Source: CBDHFQ01 sp965262565 | GTDB lineage: Bacteria > Bacteroidota > Bacteroidia > J057 | Direction: 5' to 3' | Length of the DNA: 64,000 nt | Assembly (NCBI GenBank): GCA_965262565.1 | Contig: CBDHFQ010000008.1 | Location: 1-64,000 of the forward strand | Shown: positions 54,548 to 63,810 of the stretch, in pieces | How the letters are laid out: each line of letters opens with the position of its first letter | Numbering within the stretch: position 1 is the first letter of the stretch | The notes under the pieces: generated by a model | The model's database searches: none | Told to the model about the DNA's origin: nothing | The model's input: the letters and a program-made list of their open reading frames with translations, nothing else | Made by a program: the position numbers and the translations under genes

Positions 54548-55453
54548 ATGATGGGGCTAACTGAATTTTTGACTTACTTAGCGCAAGAAAGGCAATATTC
54601 CTCACACACGCTTATTGCTTATGAAACAGACCTTAAACAATTAGACGCCTATTTGGTCTCAGAGTTTCAGATATCCTTATTTGAAGGGGCTACTATTCAT
54701 AATATCAACCACAAACTGCTTCGCCGTTGGATAGGTAGGTTATTAGAATTAAAGCAATCAGAAAAATCCATTTCCCGAAAAGTTTCCGCAGCAAAATCCT
54801 ATTTTAATTTTCTACAACGCTCCGAGCTACTTACTTCCAATCCAGCCAAGATGGTTAGTGTCCCAAAATCGGAGAAAAAACTTCCTTCCTATTTGAGAGA
54901 GGCCGAAGCCAGCGCGTTATTTGAAACGCTGGAATTTCCGGCTACTTTTGAAGGAAAAAGAGATCAGTGTATATTAGAGATTTTATACGGTTGTGGACTG
55001 AGAAGAAGTGAGTTAATTAAGCTTAAAAGATCCGATGTGGATTTGTATAATATGCAATTGACTATTCTGGGAAAAGGTAGAAAAATGCGTATTGTTCCCT
55101 TTGGGAAGCATGTAAATACTGCTCTAAGAACATATATATCTATTGCTCAAGAGAAAGAAATATCTGTAGATGAACATTTTTTTGTCCGATCAAATGGAGA
55201 AAGTCTATATCCTAAATGGGTATATCGAAAGGTTCATCGATATTTAACACAAATATGTACGTTGCATAAATGCAGCCCGCATGTATTGCGCCACAGCTTT
55301 GCTACCCATTTACTAGATCGTGGGGCAGATCTTAATGCGATAAAAGAAATGCTTGGGCACTCCAGTTTAGCCGCAACAGAAGTTTACACCCATAACACCA
55401 TCCAGAAACTAAAAAATATTCATAGTCAGGCTCATCCAAAGGGGGGAGAGTGA
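54548..55453 (+). CDS. xerC: Tyrosine recombinase XerC/XerD family
   Basis: 301 aa, normal length. Such enzymes resolve chromosome dimers at dif. The N-terminal SAM-like core-binding domain (LTEFLTYLAQERQYSSHTLIAY, about 4-25) is followed by the catalytic domain with Arg in YGCGLRRSEL, Lys in LGKGRKMRIVP, HVLRHSF (His-x-x-Arg), GHSSLAATEVYTH (His and the nucleophile Tyr). All catalytic residues are present. It directly follows rpsU, as is common in Bacteroidota, which favours the housekeeping recombinase over a mobile integrase. The hibernation factor gene that usually comes next in that phylum is absent. ATG 54551 is an equally possible start. Confidence 0.93.
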   Translation: MMGLTEFLTYLAQERQYSSHTLIAYETDLKQLDAYLVSEFQISLFEGATIHNINHKLLRRWIGRLLELKQSEKSISRKVSAAKSYFNFLQRSELLTSNPAKMVSVPKSEKKLPSYLREAEASALFETLEFPATFEGKRDQCILEILYGCGLRRSELIKLKRSDVDLYNMQLTILGKGRKMRIVPFGKHVNTALRTYISIAQEKEISVDEHFFVRSNGESLYPKWVYRKVHRYLTQICTLHKCSPHVLRHSFATHLLDRGADLNAIKEMLGHSSLAATEVYTHNTIQKLKNIHSQAHPKGGE

Positions 55454-55617
55454 ACATCCATAGGAGCCTGCTATTGACTTTGTTTTTGATAAAAACCAAT
55501 TCTTCGTCGAAGGATAGGTTCCGTTTATCGAAATTCTCCACATCTGAGCAACTAAAATTGTTACTTTATCTCTTTTAGCTGATAGCATTCGAGTACCCTC
55601 ATAAAACTGTGCTTATC

Positions 55618-58065
55618 ATGTGGCAAAATTATTTGAAAATTGCACTTAGAAACATATCCAAGCAAAAAGTTATCTCCTCCATTAACGTATTTGGCCTTTC
55701 ATTAGGCATGGCGTGCTTTTTTGTCATCTGGCTATATGTTCGCTACGAAATGAACTATGATCGTTTTCATTCCAATGGTAACAGGCTTTACAGGGTAACT
55801 TATCACGCTAATTTTGTCAATGAAGCAGAATTTGCGGCTATTCCTGCTCCTATAGCACCATTAATGAAAGATTACTTTCCCGAAATAGAAGCTGTTACCA
55901 GAATGTATAGAAGAGGGGTGAGTATACGTAAATTTGAAGATCGTCAGGCGATAGAGGTGGAAGATGCCTTTTTTGCAGATACTACCCTGCTGGATGTATT
56001 TGATTTTGAAGGAATAGAAGGACTGAATGCAAACTCACTTCATGAGCCAGGAGCGATTATTCTTTCCGAAAAACTCGCAAAGAGTCTTTTTGGTCATGTA
56101 GATATCATAGGAGAACGTCTACAATTAGGAGAAGAGGCTGATTTTTTTGTGAGTGCTGTAGTGAAGGATTGGCCAAATCAATCACATATAAACTTTCAGT
56201 TATTTGCCAGATATGAGGACATGTACTTATTGGAACCGCAATCCTCCAGAGAGAAGGTAAAGAAAGTAGTAACAAATAATTGGGTTGCCTCGCACTCTTA
56301 TACCTATGTATTACTAAGGGAAAATGGAAAGGCAGATAAGGTCAATGATAAATTCCCTGCTTTTTTGAATGAGTTTGGGAATGAACGACTCAGTAAACAA
56401 CAAGCATTTACTCTCTTTCCTGTAAAGGATATCCACTTGCGGTCTGAAGCGAATATGGAAATAAAATCCGTAGCAAATATTACTTACTTATACTTATTCT
56501 TAGCGATCGGACTTATCACCTTGCTCATTGCTTGCATGAATTTCATCAATTTATCTACTGCAAGCTCAATAAGTAGAGCAAGAGAAGTAGGCGTGAGGAA
56601 GGTATTAGGGGCGGACAAAAAGAAAGTAATCCAACAGTTTTTAGGAGAAAGTATAATACTTAGTTTTTTTGCCTGGCTTCTGGCCTGCCTTCTTGCAGTA
56701 ATACTTATTCCTTTTATTAATGAACTCATAGATATAACGTTATCATTGAATCCTCTTCTGCATTTTAATTCCTGGATGGTTTTTCTGGCAGTAAGTCTTG
56801 TAGCAGGTATTTTAGCTGGGAGTTATCCGGCCTTTATTGTCAGCCGGTTTCAGCCAGTAACGATATTTAAGAGTAGTTTGGGCCTTTCACCTCATCCGGG
56901 AGGAACCAATATGCGGAATGTGCTTATCACTGTCCAATTTCTGCTATCGGTAGTGTTAATCAGCGGTGCCGCCATCGTATATCTTCAGTTTAATTTTCTT
57001 CGAAACAGGCCTATGGGATTTTTGCAAGAACAAATATTAAGCGTTTCTGTTCAAAGCAATAATATGAATTCTGCTTTCAGGCCGGGCGATTCCAAATTGA
57101 GAAAAAAAATGAATCTATTCGATGAAATTATATTAGAACATCCTAGAATTCAGGCTGTTACTCAATGTTCAAATCTCCCGGGCATGGGTGGTATCCATAG
57201 GCAGATATGGAGTGATCACGTATCCAGAGAAGAAAACTTATTTTTACCTATCATGGCTGTGGATTACGATTTTGTTGAAACTTTTAAATTGCGTCTAATT
57301 GAGGGAAGAGATTTTGACTTATCATTTGGAATGGATCACACCCAAAGTTTCGTCATCAATGAGCATGCTGTAAAGGAATTGGGCTTTCAATATCCTAAAC
57401 AAGCTATCGGCGGAATGGTCAACTTAGAAGGGAAAAAAGGAAAAATTGTCGGAGTGGTTGAAAATTTTCATTTTGAAACCCTTAGACATGATATGCAGGG
57501 ATTAATATTAGAAGTAAATCCAGGAGTATTCTCCTATTTTGCTATTAGTTTAGACGCTAAAGAAATTCCAACGACCATTAAATATATTAAAAGTAAATGG
57601 CAAAAATTATTTCCTGAGAAAACCTTTGAATATAAATTTTTGGATGATTCATTAGATGAAATGTATGCTTCGGAAAGACGATTATCCAGAGTGATAGGCA
57701 TTTTTGCTGCTGTAGCCATAATTTTGTCTTGTATCGGATTATTAGGATTGGCTGCTATTGTCACCCAAAGACGGCTAAGAGAAATCAGCATAAGAAAAGT
57801 GTTAGGAGCCTCTTCCGAAAGCCTACTTTTTCTATTATCCTCTCAATTTATTAAAATTATAGTGATCGCGATTTGTCTCGCTCTTCCATTTACCTTGTGG
57901 GGAATGCACAGATGGCTGACAGATTTTCCCTACAGAGTTCCATTTCCTTGGTGGGTACCTTTGGTAGTGGGCTTATTTATTATTTTATTGGCATTTCTTA
58001 CTGTTAGTATTCACACATTCAAGGCTGCTACGATCAATCCGGTAAAAGCTCTGAGAGAAGAATAA
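55618..58065 (+). CDS. ABC transporter permease, MacB/FtsX type (orphan)
   Basis: About 815 aa from ATG 55618 (MWQNYLKIALRNISKQK), the usual N-terminus of this Bacteroidota family; ATG 55609 adds three codons. Architecture: a first membrane helix near 20-40, a periplasmic MacB-type core domain (NYDRFHSNGNRLYRVTY), an FtsX domain of three helices (about 290-425, with SRAREVGVRKVLGADKKKVIQQFLGES), a second membrane/periplasmic unit (NMRNVLITVQFLLSVVLISG) and a final FtsX domain (REISIRKVLGASSESLLFLLSSQF, 720-815). These proteins work as mechanotransmission partners of a cytoplasmic ATPase, commonly in stress or antimicrobial-peptide export. No ATPase gene is nearby. Confidence 0.93.
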   Translation: MWQNYLKIALRNISKQKVISSINVFGLSLGMACFFVIWLYVRYEMNYDRFHSNGNRLYRVTYHANFVNEAEFAAIPAPIAPLMKDYFPEIEAVTRMYRRGVSIRKFEDRQAIEVEDAFFADTTLLDVFDFEGIEGLNANSLHEPGAIILSEKLAKSLFGHVDIIGERLQLGEEADFFVSAVVKDWPNQSHINFQLFARYEDMYLLEPQSSREKVKKVVTNNWVASHSYTYVLLRENGKADKVNDKFPAFLNEFGNERLSKQQAFTLFPVKDIHLRSEANMEIKSVANITYLYLFLAIGLITLLIACMNFINLSTASSISRAREVGVRKVLGADKKKVIQQFLGESIILSFFAWLLACLLAVILIPFINELIDITLSLNPLLHFNSWMVFLAVSLVAGILAGSYPAFIVSRFQPVTIFKSSLGLSPHPGGTNMRNVLITVQFLLSVVLISGAAIVYLQFNFLRNRPMGFLQEQILSVSVQSNNMNSAFRPGDSKLRKKMNLFDEIILEHPRIQAVTQCSNLPGMGGIHRQIWSDHVSREENLFLPIMAVDYDFVETFKLRLIEGRDFDLSFGMDHTQSFVINEHAVKELGFQYPKQAIGGMVNLEGKKGKIVGVVENFHFETLRHDMQGLILEVNPGVFSYFAISLDAKEIPTTIKYIKSKWQKLFPEKTFEYKFLDDSLDEMYASERRLSRVIGIFAAVAIILSCIGLLGLAAIVTQRRLREISIRKVLGASSESLLFLLSSQFIKIIVIAICLALPFTLWGMHRWLTDFPYRVPFPWWVPLVVGLFIILLAFLTVSIHTFKAATINPVKALREE

Positions 58066-58141
58066 GATTTTTTTATAAGTAAATCCAATCATTTTTGATC
58101 AAAAAAGGTTGGATAAAGTTGAACAATCTAAGCAATAACTG

Positions 58142-61100
58142 ATGAAAAACTACGCCTTACTATTGTTAGTGTGGTGCGGATGTACATTAACCATGTTTGG
58201 GCAGGAAACGTTTCCTGTGAATGGTGTTCAAGATCAACGTCCCCATGCTTACGCTTTTTCCCATGCCACGATTCATGTAGATGATCAAACAGTCCTTAAT
58301 GATGCTACTTTATTAATTAAGGAAGGTAAGATTATTGAATCCGGAAACAATATAATTGTACCGGAAGGATTTGTGGAAGTGGATCTAAAGGGGAATCATA
58401 TTTACCCATCATTAATTGATATTCACACTCATTATGGCATTCCAGAAGTAAAGGCTGCCGAAAGAAATTACTATGCCAGGGAGCAAATTCAATCCAATAC
58501 AGAAGGGCCATACAATGCAAATGAAGCAATAAAATCTGAGTTCCAAACCTTCAGCGAGTTTAAAGTGGATGAGAAAGCTGCCGAGAAAATGAGAGAAATG
58601 GGATTCGGCGCAGTACTTACGTTTCGTCCTGATGGAATATCCAGAGGAACTTCCGCATTAGTAACGCTGAGGGCTGATAATGAAAATTCCGTCATGATAG
58701 ACGATGAGGTGGCTGCTCACTATTCCTTCAACAAAGGAAGTTCTAAACAAGCTTATCCCAGCTCATACATGGGGTATATTTCTTTGCTTCGCCAGACGTT
58801 TATGGACGCCAAATGGTACCAATCGCTGAATAATAAGCCTTTTACTGATAAATCGCTGGATGCCTGGAATTCCACTCAATCTTTACCTCAAATCTTTGAA
58901 GTCAGAAATTGGCATGACGTATTAAGAGCAGATAAATTGGGAGATGAGTTTGGAGTCCAATACATTATTAAATGTGGAACCGATACTTACCAACGATTAA
59001 ACGAAATAAAGGCAACGAATGCTGCTCTGATCGTGCCTCTTACCTTTCCTGATGCTTATGAAGTAGAAAACCCTTTGGATGCATATCATGTCTCGTTAGC
59101 GAATATGAAACACTGGGAACTGGCTCCTGCTAATTTATCCAGAATAGCTGATGCAGGAATTACCTTCGCACTTACTTCTGATGGATTAAAAAATGCCGAG
59201 AAGTTTTGGCCTAATGTGAGGAAATCCATTCAGTATGGGCTTAGCGAATCTGATGCTTTAAAAGCACTTACTTCTACCCCCGCGAAGATGCTCAACAAGG
59301 AGGAATCCTTAGGAATGATTAAGGATGGGTATCTGGCAAATTTTATCATTACTTCTGGACCATTGTTTGACAAAGATACCCGTATTTATGAGAATTGGAT
59401 ACAAGGAATAGGACATGTGATTCAAGATATGGATGTTCCCGATATCGCTGGAAATTACTTGCTGACTGTTGCTGGAGATGAATATGCCTTGAAAATTGAT
59501 GGTAAGACAGGAAAACAAAAAGGAACACTTTCAATCAATGATTCTACTGAAGCGAAGGTAAGTATTGACATAGAAGATCAAATGGTGAATCTGAGTTTTA
59601 CTCCAGAAGATGGGAAAGAAACAGAAGAAAAGGCTGACTTTTATCGATTGGCTGGTTGGATCAATGGTAAAGACCTGAAAGGTAGAGGACAGGCTGGGGA
59701 TGGGAGTTGGGTAGATTGGGTCGCTGCTTATCAGGAGGATATAGAGGAAAAGGAGAAAGAGGACAGTTCTACTGATCTTGCCATGGATCTGGGAGAAGTT
59801 ATATATCCATTTACTGCTTATGGAGCACCAGAATTACCTGCACAAGAGAATTTATTAATTAAAGGAGCGACTGTTTGGACAATGGAAGGGGAGGAGCCGA
59901 TGGAAGAAACAGATGTATACATTGAAAATGGTAAGATTAACAAAATAGGAAAGGATCTTTCCTTTTCAGGTGCGACAGAAATTGATGGCTCGGGAAAACA
60001 TCTCACACCAGGTATTGTAGATGAGCACTCTCATATAGGAGCTTCTTCGATCAATGATGTAGCTACAAATTCTTCCATGGTAAGAATAGGAGACGTGGTC
60101 CAATCAGATGATCAGGAAATTTACCGAGCGCTCTCAGGAGGAGTAACAGCTATTCAAATACTACACGGATCAGCCAATCCCATTGGTGGTCAGTCTGCTT
60201 TGATAAAGCTGAGATGGGGAAAAGATCCAGAGGCGCTTAAAATCGAAGCAGCAGATAAATATATCAAATTTGCTCTGGGAGAAAATGTAAAACGCTCTCG
60301 AAGTCAGTCTTCTATCCGATATCCTCAAACCCGGATGGGCGTAGAACAAGTGTATGTAGATGCCTTTACCGCCGCATTAGACTACCGAAAAAAATGGGAT
60401 GCTTTTGAAGCTTTATCTGCTGACGAAAAGGCTGAAGCGATGAGGCCCAGAAAAGATTTAGCGATGGAGGCGATGCTGGAAATTATAGATGGGGAAATGT
60501 TTATCTCCTGCCATTCATATGTACAATCAGAAATTAATATGTTGATGAAAGTTGCTGAAAAGTTCAACTTCAAGGTGAATACGTTTACGCATATTTTGGA
60601 AGGATATAAAGTAGCTGATAAAATGGCAGCTCATGGTGCAGGCGGCTCAACCTTTGCAGACTGGTGGGCATATAAATGGGAAGTGAGATATGCTATACCA
60701 TATAATCCAGCGATTATGGTTAGGGAGGGAGTAGTAACTGCAGTAAATTCCGACAATTCAGAAATGATGCGTCGACTAAATCAGGAAGCGGCAAAATCTA
60801 TTAAATATGGAGATTTAGAGGAAATGGAAGCCTTAAAAATGGTCACCTTAAATCCTGCGAAGCTGCTACATTTAGATGATAGAATGGGAAGCATTGCTCC
60901 TGGAAAAGATGCAGATGTGGTGTTATGGTCCGATCACCCTCTTTCCATCTACGCTAAAGCAGAGAAAACCATTGTAGATGGAATTGTCTATTACGATATC
61001 GAGCGTGATCAACAATTAAAGCGTGATATTCAGCTAGAACGTGCTCGTTTGATTCAAAAAATGCAGGATGCCAAGTCGAATGGAGAATCTGCCAGGGAAG

Positions 61101-61159
61101 TGGCAAGAACGTATAAGCATCATTGGCATTGTGATGATGTGGTTATTTCTCAGCAATAA
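58142..61159 (+). CDS. Secreted double amidohydrolase-family protein
   Basis: 1005 aa. A signal peptide (ending about TMFGQ, 21) is followed by two amidohydrolase units of the imidazolonepropionase/dipeptidase-like type. The first (about 25-430) has the metal motif IDIHTHYG and a LTSDGLKN segment. A beta-rich linker domain (about 430-560; GNYLLTVAGDEYALKIDGKTG) separates it from the second (about 570-1005), which keeps DEHSHIG, ISCHSYVQSE, FTHILEG and AVNSDNSEM, the set of His and Asp ligands for a metal centre, plus NPAKLLHLDDRMGSIAPGKDADVV. The second unit is therefore the likely active one. The substrate is unknown; a peptide or cyclic amide is typical. The next gene encodes a third related unit 23 bp on, suggesting an operon and a complex. 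Confidence 0.88.
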   Translation: MKNYALLLLVWCGCTLTMFGQETFPVNGVQDQRPHAYAFSHATIHVDDQTVLNDATLLIKEGKIIESGNNIIVPEGFVEVDLKGNHIYPSLIDIHTHYGIPEVKAAERNYYAREQIQSNTEGPYNANEAIKSEFQTFSEFKVDEKAAEKMREMGFGAVLTFRPDGISRGTSALVTLRADNENSVMIDDEVAAHYSFNKGSSKQAYPSSYMGYISLLRQTFMDAKWYQSLNNKPFTDKSLDAWNSTQSLPQIFEVRNWHDVLRADKLGDEFGVQYIIKCGTDTYQRLNEIKATNAALIVPLTFPDAYEVENPLDAYHVSLANMKHWELAPANLSRIADAGITFALTSDGLKNAEKFWPNVRKSIQYGLSESDALKALTSTPAKMLNKEESLGMIKDGYLANFIITSGPLFDKDTRIYENWIQGIGHVIQDMDVPDIAGNYLLTVAGDEYALKIDGKTGKQKGTLSINDSTEAKVSIDIEDQMVNLSFTPEDGKETEEKADFYRLAGWINGKDLKGRGQAGDGSWVDWVAAYQEDIEEKEKEDSSTDLAMDLGEVIYPFTAYGAPELPAQENLLIKGATVWTMEGEEPMEETDVYIENGKINKIGKDLSFSGATEIDGSGKHLTPGIVDEHSHIGASSINDVATNSSMVRIGDVVQSDDQEIYRALSGGVTAIQILHGSANPIGGQSALIKLRWGKDPEALKIEAADKYIKFALGENVKRSRSQSSIRYPQTRMGVEQVYVDAFTAALDYRKKWDAFEALSADEKAEAMRPRKDLAMEAMLEIIDGEMFISCHSYVQSEINMLMKVAEKFNFKVNTFTHILEGYKVADKMAAHGAGGSTFADWWAYKWEVRYAIPYNPAIMVREGVVTAVNSDNSEMMRRLNQEAAKSIKYGDLEEMEALKMVTLNPAKLLHLDDRMGSIAPGKDADVVLWSDHPLSIYAKAEKTIVDGIVYYDIERDQQLKRDIQLERARLIQKMQDAKSNGESAREVARTYKHHWHCDDVVISQQ

Positions 61160-61182
61160 TTTACCTTTTCAATTTAGAAAAC

Positions 61183-62502
61183 ATGTTTAAAAATAAATTA
61201 TATACTTTTTTGACCTTGAGTCTTTTGTGTGTGACATGTATAGATTTATCCGCACAAACCCGAGTGATTCCCGCACCTGTCCAGTCCAGTCCTATTCTGT
61301 TACAGGGAGCCATCGCTCATCTTGGAAATGGGGAAAGAATCGACAATGCTATTATCGCGTTCGAAGATAGTAAAATTACCCTAGTAGGTGATGCCGCTGG
61401 TACTACCTTTAATGCGGAAGATTATACCGTAGTAGATGTATCAGGCAAGCATATATATCCTGGATTTATCTCCCCAAATTCCGATATAGGATTAGTAGAG
61501 GTCTCTTCTGTTTCTGCTACCATTGATAATGAAGAACAAGGCGATTTTACGCCCAATGTAAGATCAATTATAGCCTATAATACAGATTCTGAATTAATTC
61601 CTACGATGAGGTTTAATGGAATTTTAATGGCCCAACCTACACCGGACGGTGGCATTGTTTCTGGTACTTCCTCTATTGTCCAACTTGATGCATGGAATTG
61701 GGAAGATGCTGCCTATAAAGTGGATGAAGGAGTACATCTTTATTGGCCAAGGAAAAGCTTTCCTCCCAGATGGTGGAGAGGAGAAACGGAAACGAGAAAA
61801 AATGAATCTTATGACTCTCATGTAGCTGAATGGAAAGTGATGTTGAAAGATGCAAAGGCTTATAGTGAGTTAGTAAAACCAGAAATTAGTAATTTGAAAC
61901 TGGCTTCCTTGAAAGGGCTATTTGATGGATCTCTCATACTTTACATCCATGCAGAGCAAGCTAAAAGTATAATGACAGCGGTACAATTGGCAGAAGATCA
62001 TGGGATAAAGAAAATAGCGATAGTCGGAGGAAATGAAGCCATGCTGATTAAAGAATTCTTAATTGAAAAAGAGATTCCCATTATTCTGGCAGATATTCAC
62101 AGATTACCAGATGAAGATCATGAGGATACCGTCTATCCTTTTAAACTGGCCAAAGAATTGTCAGATGCAGGGATATTGTATTGCCTAGCTTATGACAACT
62201 TACACTCATCCAGAAATTTACCCTTTACGGCTGGAACGACAGTAGCTTATGGAGTAGATTACGAACAAGCAGTACAAAGCATTTCGTTAAATGCAGCCAA
62301 AATCTTTGGAATAGACGATCAAACCGGATCATTAGAGGTAGGGAAAGACGCTACTTTATTTGTAAGTGAAGGAGATGCGTTGGATATGCGTACCAATAAG
62401 CTGACACATGCCTTTATTCAGGGGCGGGAAATACAGTTGGAAGCGAGACAGCAATTCTTATACAAAAAGTATGCTGACAAATATGGGCATGACATAGAAT
62501 AG
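61183..62502 (+). CDS. Secreted amidohydrolase-like protein lacking the metal-binding HxH
   Basis: 439 aa. A signal peptide (about 1-24, ending LSAQ) and the same beta-sandwich plus barrel order as the upstream protein (GKHIYPGFI, SLNAAKIFGIDDQTGSLEVGKDATLFV) place it in the amidohydrolase family. The first metal motif, normally HxH after GFID, reads SPNSDIG, so two ligands are missing, and no clear replacements are seen for the later His residues (ILADIHRL, YDNLHSSRNLPF). It is probably not a working hydrolase on its own. The 23-bp spacing to the 1005-aa protein and shared ancestry suggest that it pairs with it as a structural or regulatory subunit. A strong terminator follows at 62585-62610. 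Confidence 0.85.
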   Translation: MFKNKLYTFLTLSLLCVTCIDLSAQTRVIPAPVQSSPILLQGAIAHLGNGERIDNAIIAFEDSKITLVGDAAGTTFNAEDYTVVDVSGKHIYPGFISPNSDIGLVEVSSVSATIDNEEQGDFTPNVRSIIAYNTDSELIPTMRFNGILMAQPTPDGGIVSGTSSIVQLDAWNWEDAAYKVDEGVHLYWPRKSFPPRWWRGETETRKNESYDSHVAEWKVMLKDAKAYSELVKPEISNLKLASLKGLFDGSLILYIHAEQAKSIMTAVQLAEDHGIKKIAIVGGNEAMLIKEFLIEKEIPIILADIHRLPDEDHEDTVYPFKLAKELSDAGILYCLAYDNLHSSRNLPFTAGTTVAYGVDYEQAVQSISLNAAKIFGIDDQTGSLEVGKDATLFVSEGDALDMRTNKLTHAFIQGREIQLEARQQFLYKKYADKYGHDIE

Positions 62503-62584
62503 AGATATTGCATGTGGATCTATCAGCTGAAGAGCAGCGCCACGACAATTCCTGTTTTACGAACCATCGTGCGAATTAGAATCG

Positions 62585-62610
62585 AAAAGCGAGCCATTTA
62601 GCTCGCTTTT
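62585..62610. terminator. Bidirectional-looking intrinsic terminator
   Basis: A perfect 10-bp stem, AAAAGCGAGC (62585-62594) with GCTCGCTTTT (62601-62610), and a 6-nt loop CATTTA follow the amidohydrolase stop by 83 bp. The arms supply T-runs on both strands. Confidence 0.85.
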
Positions 62611-62677
62611 CTGCCTATAATTGTGCTATTATTCCTACATTTGCGTAATTATACAGGCAACTCAAACAAATGTTATC

Positions 62678-63238
62678 ATGAAAAAAGCAGGATATCTCTT
62701 GATATTATTAGCGGGTTGGATGTTGGTAAGTTGTGATCAGAATAATATTGAAATTGATAATCCTTCCACCCAGGCGATATCACTTACCCTTGCTGGAACA
62801 AGCTATACCATTCCTCCTGGAAATACGACTTCCATCTCGTTGGAGCCAGGTACACATAACTTACAAATTCCAGAAACAGACAGCATTATCGGCATTGACA
62901 CTACCATTAGAGTAGAAGTTGGAGGAATTATTAATCCTGCCAGAGCCCAATATTATATTTGGACAGATCTATACGGAGATCAGGAGGGTAGAGAGGTAAA
63001 ACTCAAAGAAGAATGGACGAAAGTGGGGAAAAAGGAGTTATTTGGCGATTTTTTTATCGTTCCTCCTAACCAGGTGTATGTCGAGAAAAAATGGGATTAT
63101 GGATTGTCTAAATCATTCCCAACCGATTTAATAGGTTGGCAGTTGAATATATTTGGAGATAAAGTGATATTGAAAAGTAAGCTTTTTCGTGAGCGTCAAT
63201 TAATTGCATCATACCAACAGCAAGTAAGTGAGCCTTGA
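62678..63238 (+). CDS. Lipoprotein of unknown function
   Basis: About 186 aa from ATG 62678. The start is chosen because MKKAGYLLILLAGWMLVSC is a textbook lipoprotein signal with lipobox LVSC; the frame is open 19 codons further upstream (ATG 62621), but that extension overlaps the 3' flank of the terminator. The mature part begins DQNNIEIDNPSTQAISLTLAG, a small beta domain with a T.Y.IPPG motif and a charged C-terminal region (DLYGDQEGREVKLKEEW). I do not recognise the family. It is separated from the upstream operon by a terminator and lies 42 bp before a small membrane protein on the same strand. Confidence 0.75.
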   Translation: MKKAGYLLILLAGWMLVSCDQNNIEIDNPSTQAISLTLAGTSYTIPPGNTTSISLEPGTHNLQIPETDSIIGIDTTIRVEVGGIINPARAQYYIWTDLYGDQEGREVKLKEEWTKVGKKELFGDFFIVPPNQVYVEKKWDYGLSKSFPTDLIGWQLNIFGDKVILKSKLFRERQLIASYQQQVSEP

Positions 63239-63280
63239 TCATCTTGCGTAATACCAATTATAATTACAAATGGAGTAAGC

Positions 63281-63769
63281 ATGAAACCAAGAGCAAAATC
63301 TTTTCCCATGATGGAAGGATACTGTCATATTTTTTCGGATAGAATTGAGATTGCCGAAGAAGGCTGGTTGGGAAAGTTACATCAGTGGATGTTTAATAAA
63401 GGGATGGGACGAAAATCCGCTGCCTATATTCTGCTGGCTTTAGGGGCTTTATTAGCTGTTGGAATTTCCTTATGGATCGATAATATCTTTTTGAGTTCCT
63501 TTTTCAGTATTACTTTTTTATTACTTTTGTGGCGAGCATGGGCAGATCGTTCGGTCTCTTACAATCCGATTATTCCTCGAAAGGAACTCATTAAAGTGGA
63601 GTATATTCCTGCTTTACAGGGTGAGCGGAGAGCGATGGTAAAATTCCAATGGAAGAAAGAAGGGAAAATCAGGAAGCGAGTAGTAAAATTGCCCATTGAT
63701 AAAGATAGAGCTACCATGATTGCGCAGTCTACCTACAGAATGCTGAAAGATGAAGGCTTAGTAGAATAG
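63281..63769 (+). CDS. Small membrane protein of unknown function
   Basis: 162 aa. N-terminal soluble segment (about 1-44) with ISDRIEIAEEGWLGKLHQW-like character, then two adjacent transmembrane helices at about 45-64 and 68-86 (SAAYILLALGALLAVGISLW; FFSITFLLLLWRAW), and a C-terminal basic/beta domain (about 95-162: RKELIKVEYIPALQG, MVKFQWKKEGKIRKRVVKLP). The arrangement, with a helical hairpin between two cytoplasmic beta domains, resembles small PH-like or DUF-type membrane proteins. No function can be given. It probably shares a transcript with the preceding lipoprotein gene (gap 42 bp). Confidence 0.7.
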   Translation: MKPRAKSFPMMEGYCHIFSDRIEIAEEGWLGKLHQWMFNKGMGRKSAAYILLALGALLAVGISLWIDNIFLSSFFSITFLLLLWRAWADRSVSYNPIIPRKELIKVEYIPALQGERRAMVKFQWKKEGKIRKRVVKLPIDKDRATMIAQSTYRMLKDEGLVE

Positions 63770-63810
63770 TGAGTCTTTCCGTCTTTGAACATCGTCATAT
63801 ACTAAACTTT

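Noticed and set aside
54548..55453. xerC as evidence of an integrated mobile element
   Set aside because: It sits directly after rpsU in the usual Bacteroidota position, and no attachment repeats, phage or conjugation genes accompany it.
55332..55541. Minus-strand 69-codon ORF overlapping the 3' end of xerC
   Set aside because: Its N-terminal part looks plausible, but half of it is antisense to the conserved xerC catalytic end, and the composition of that part is not protein-like.
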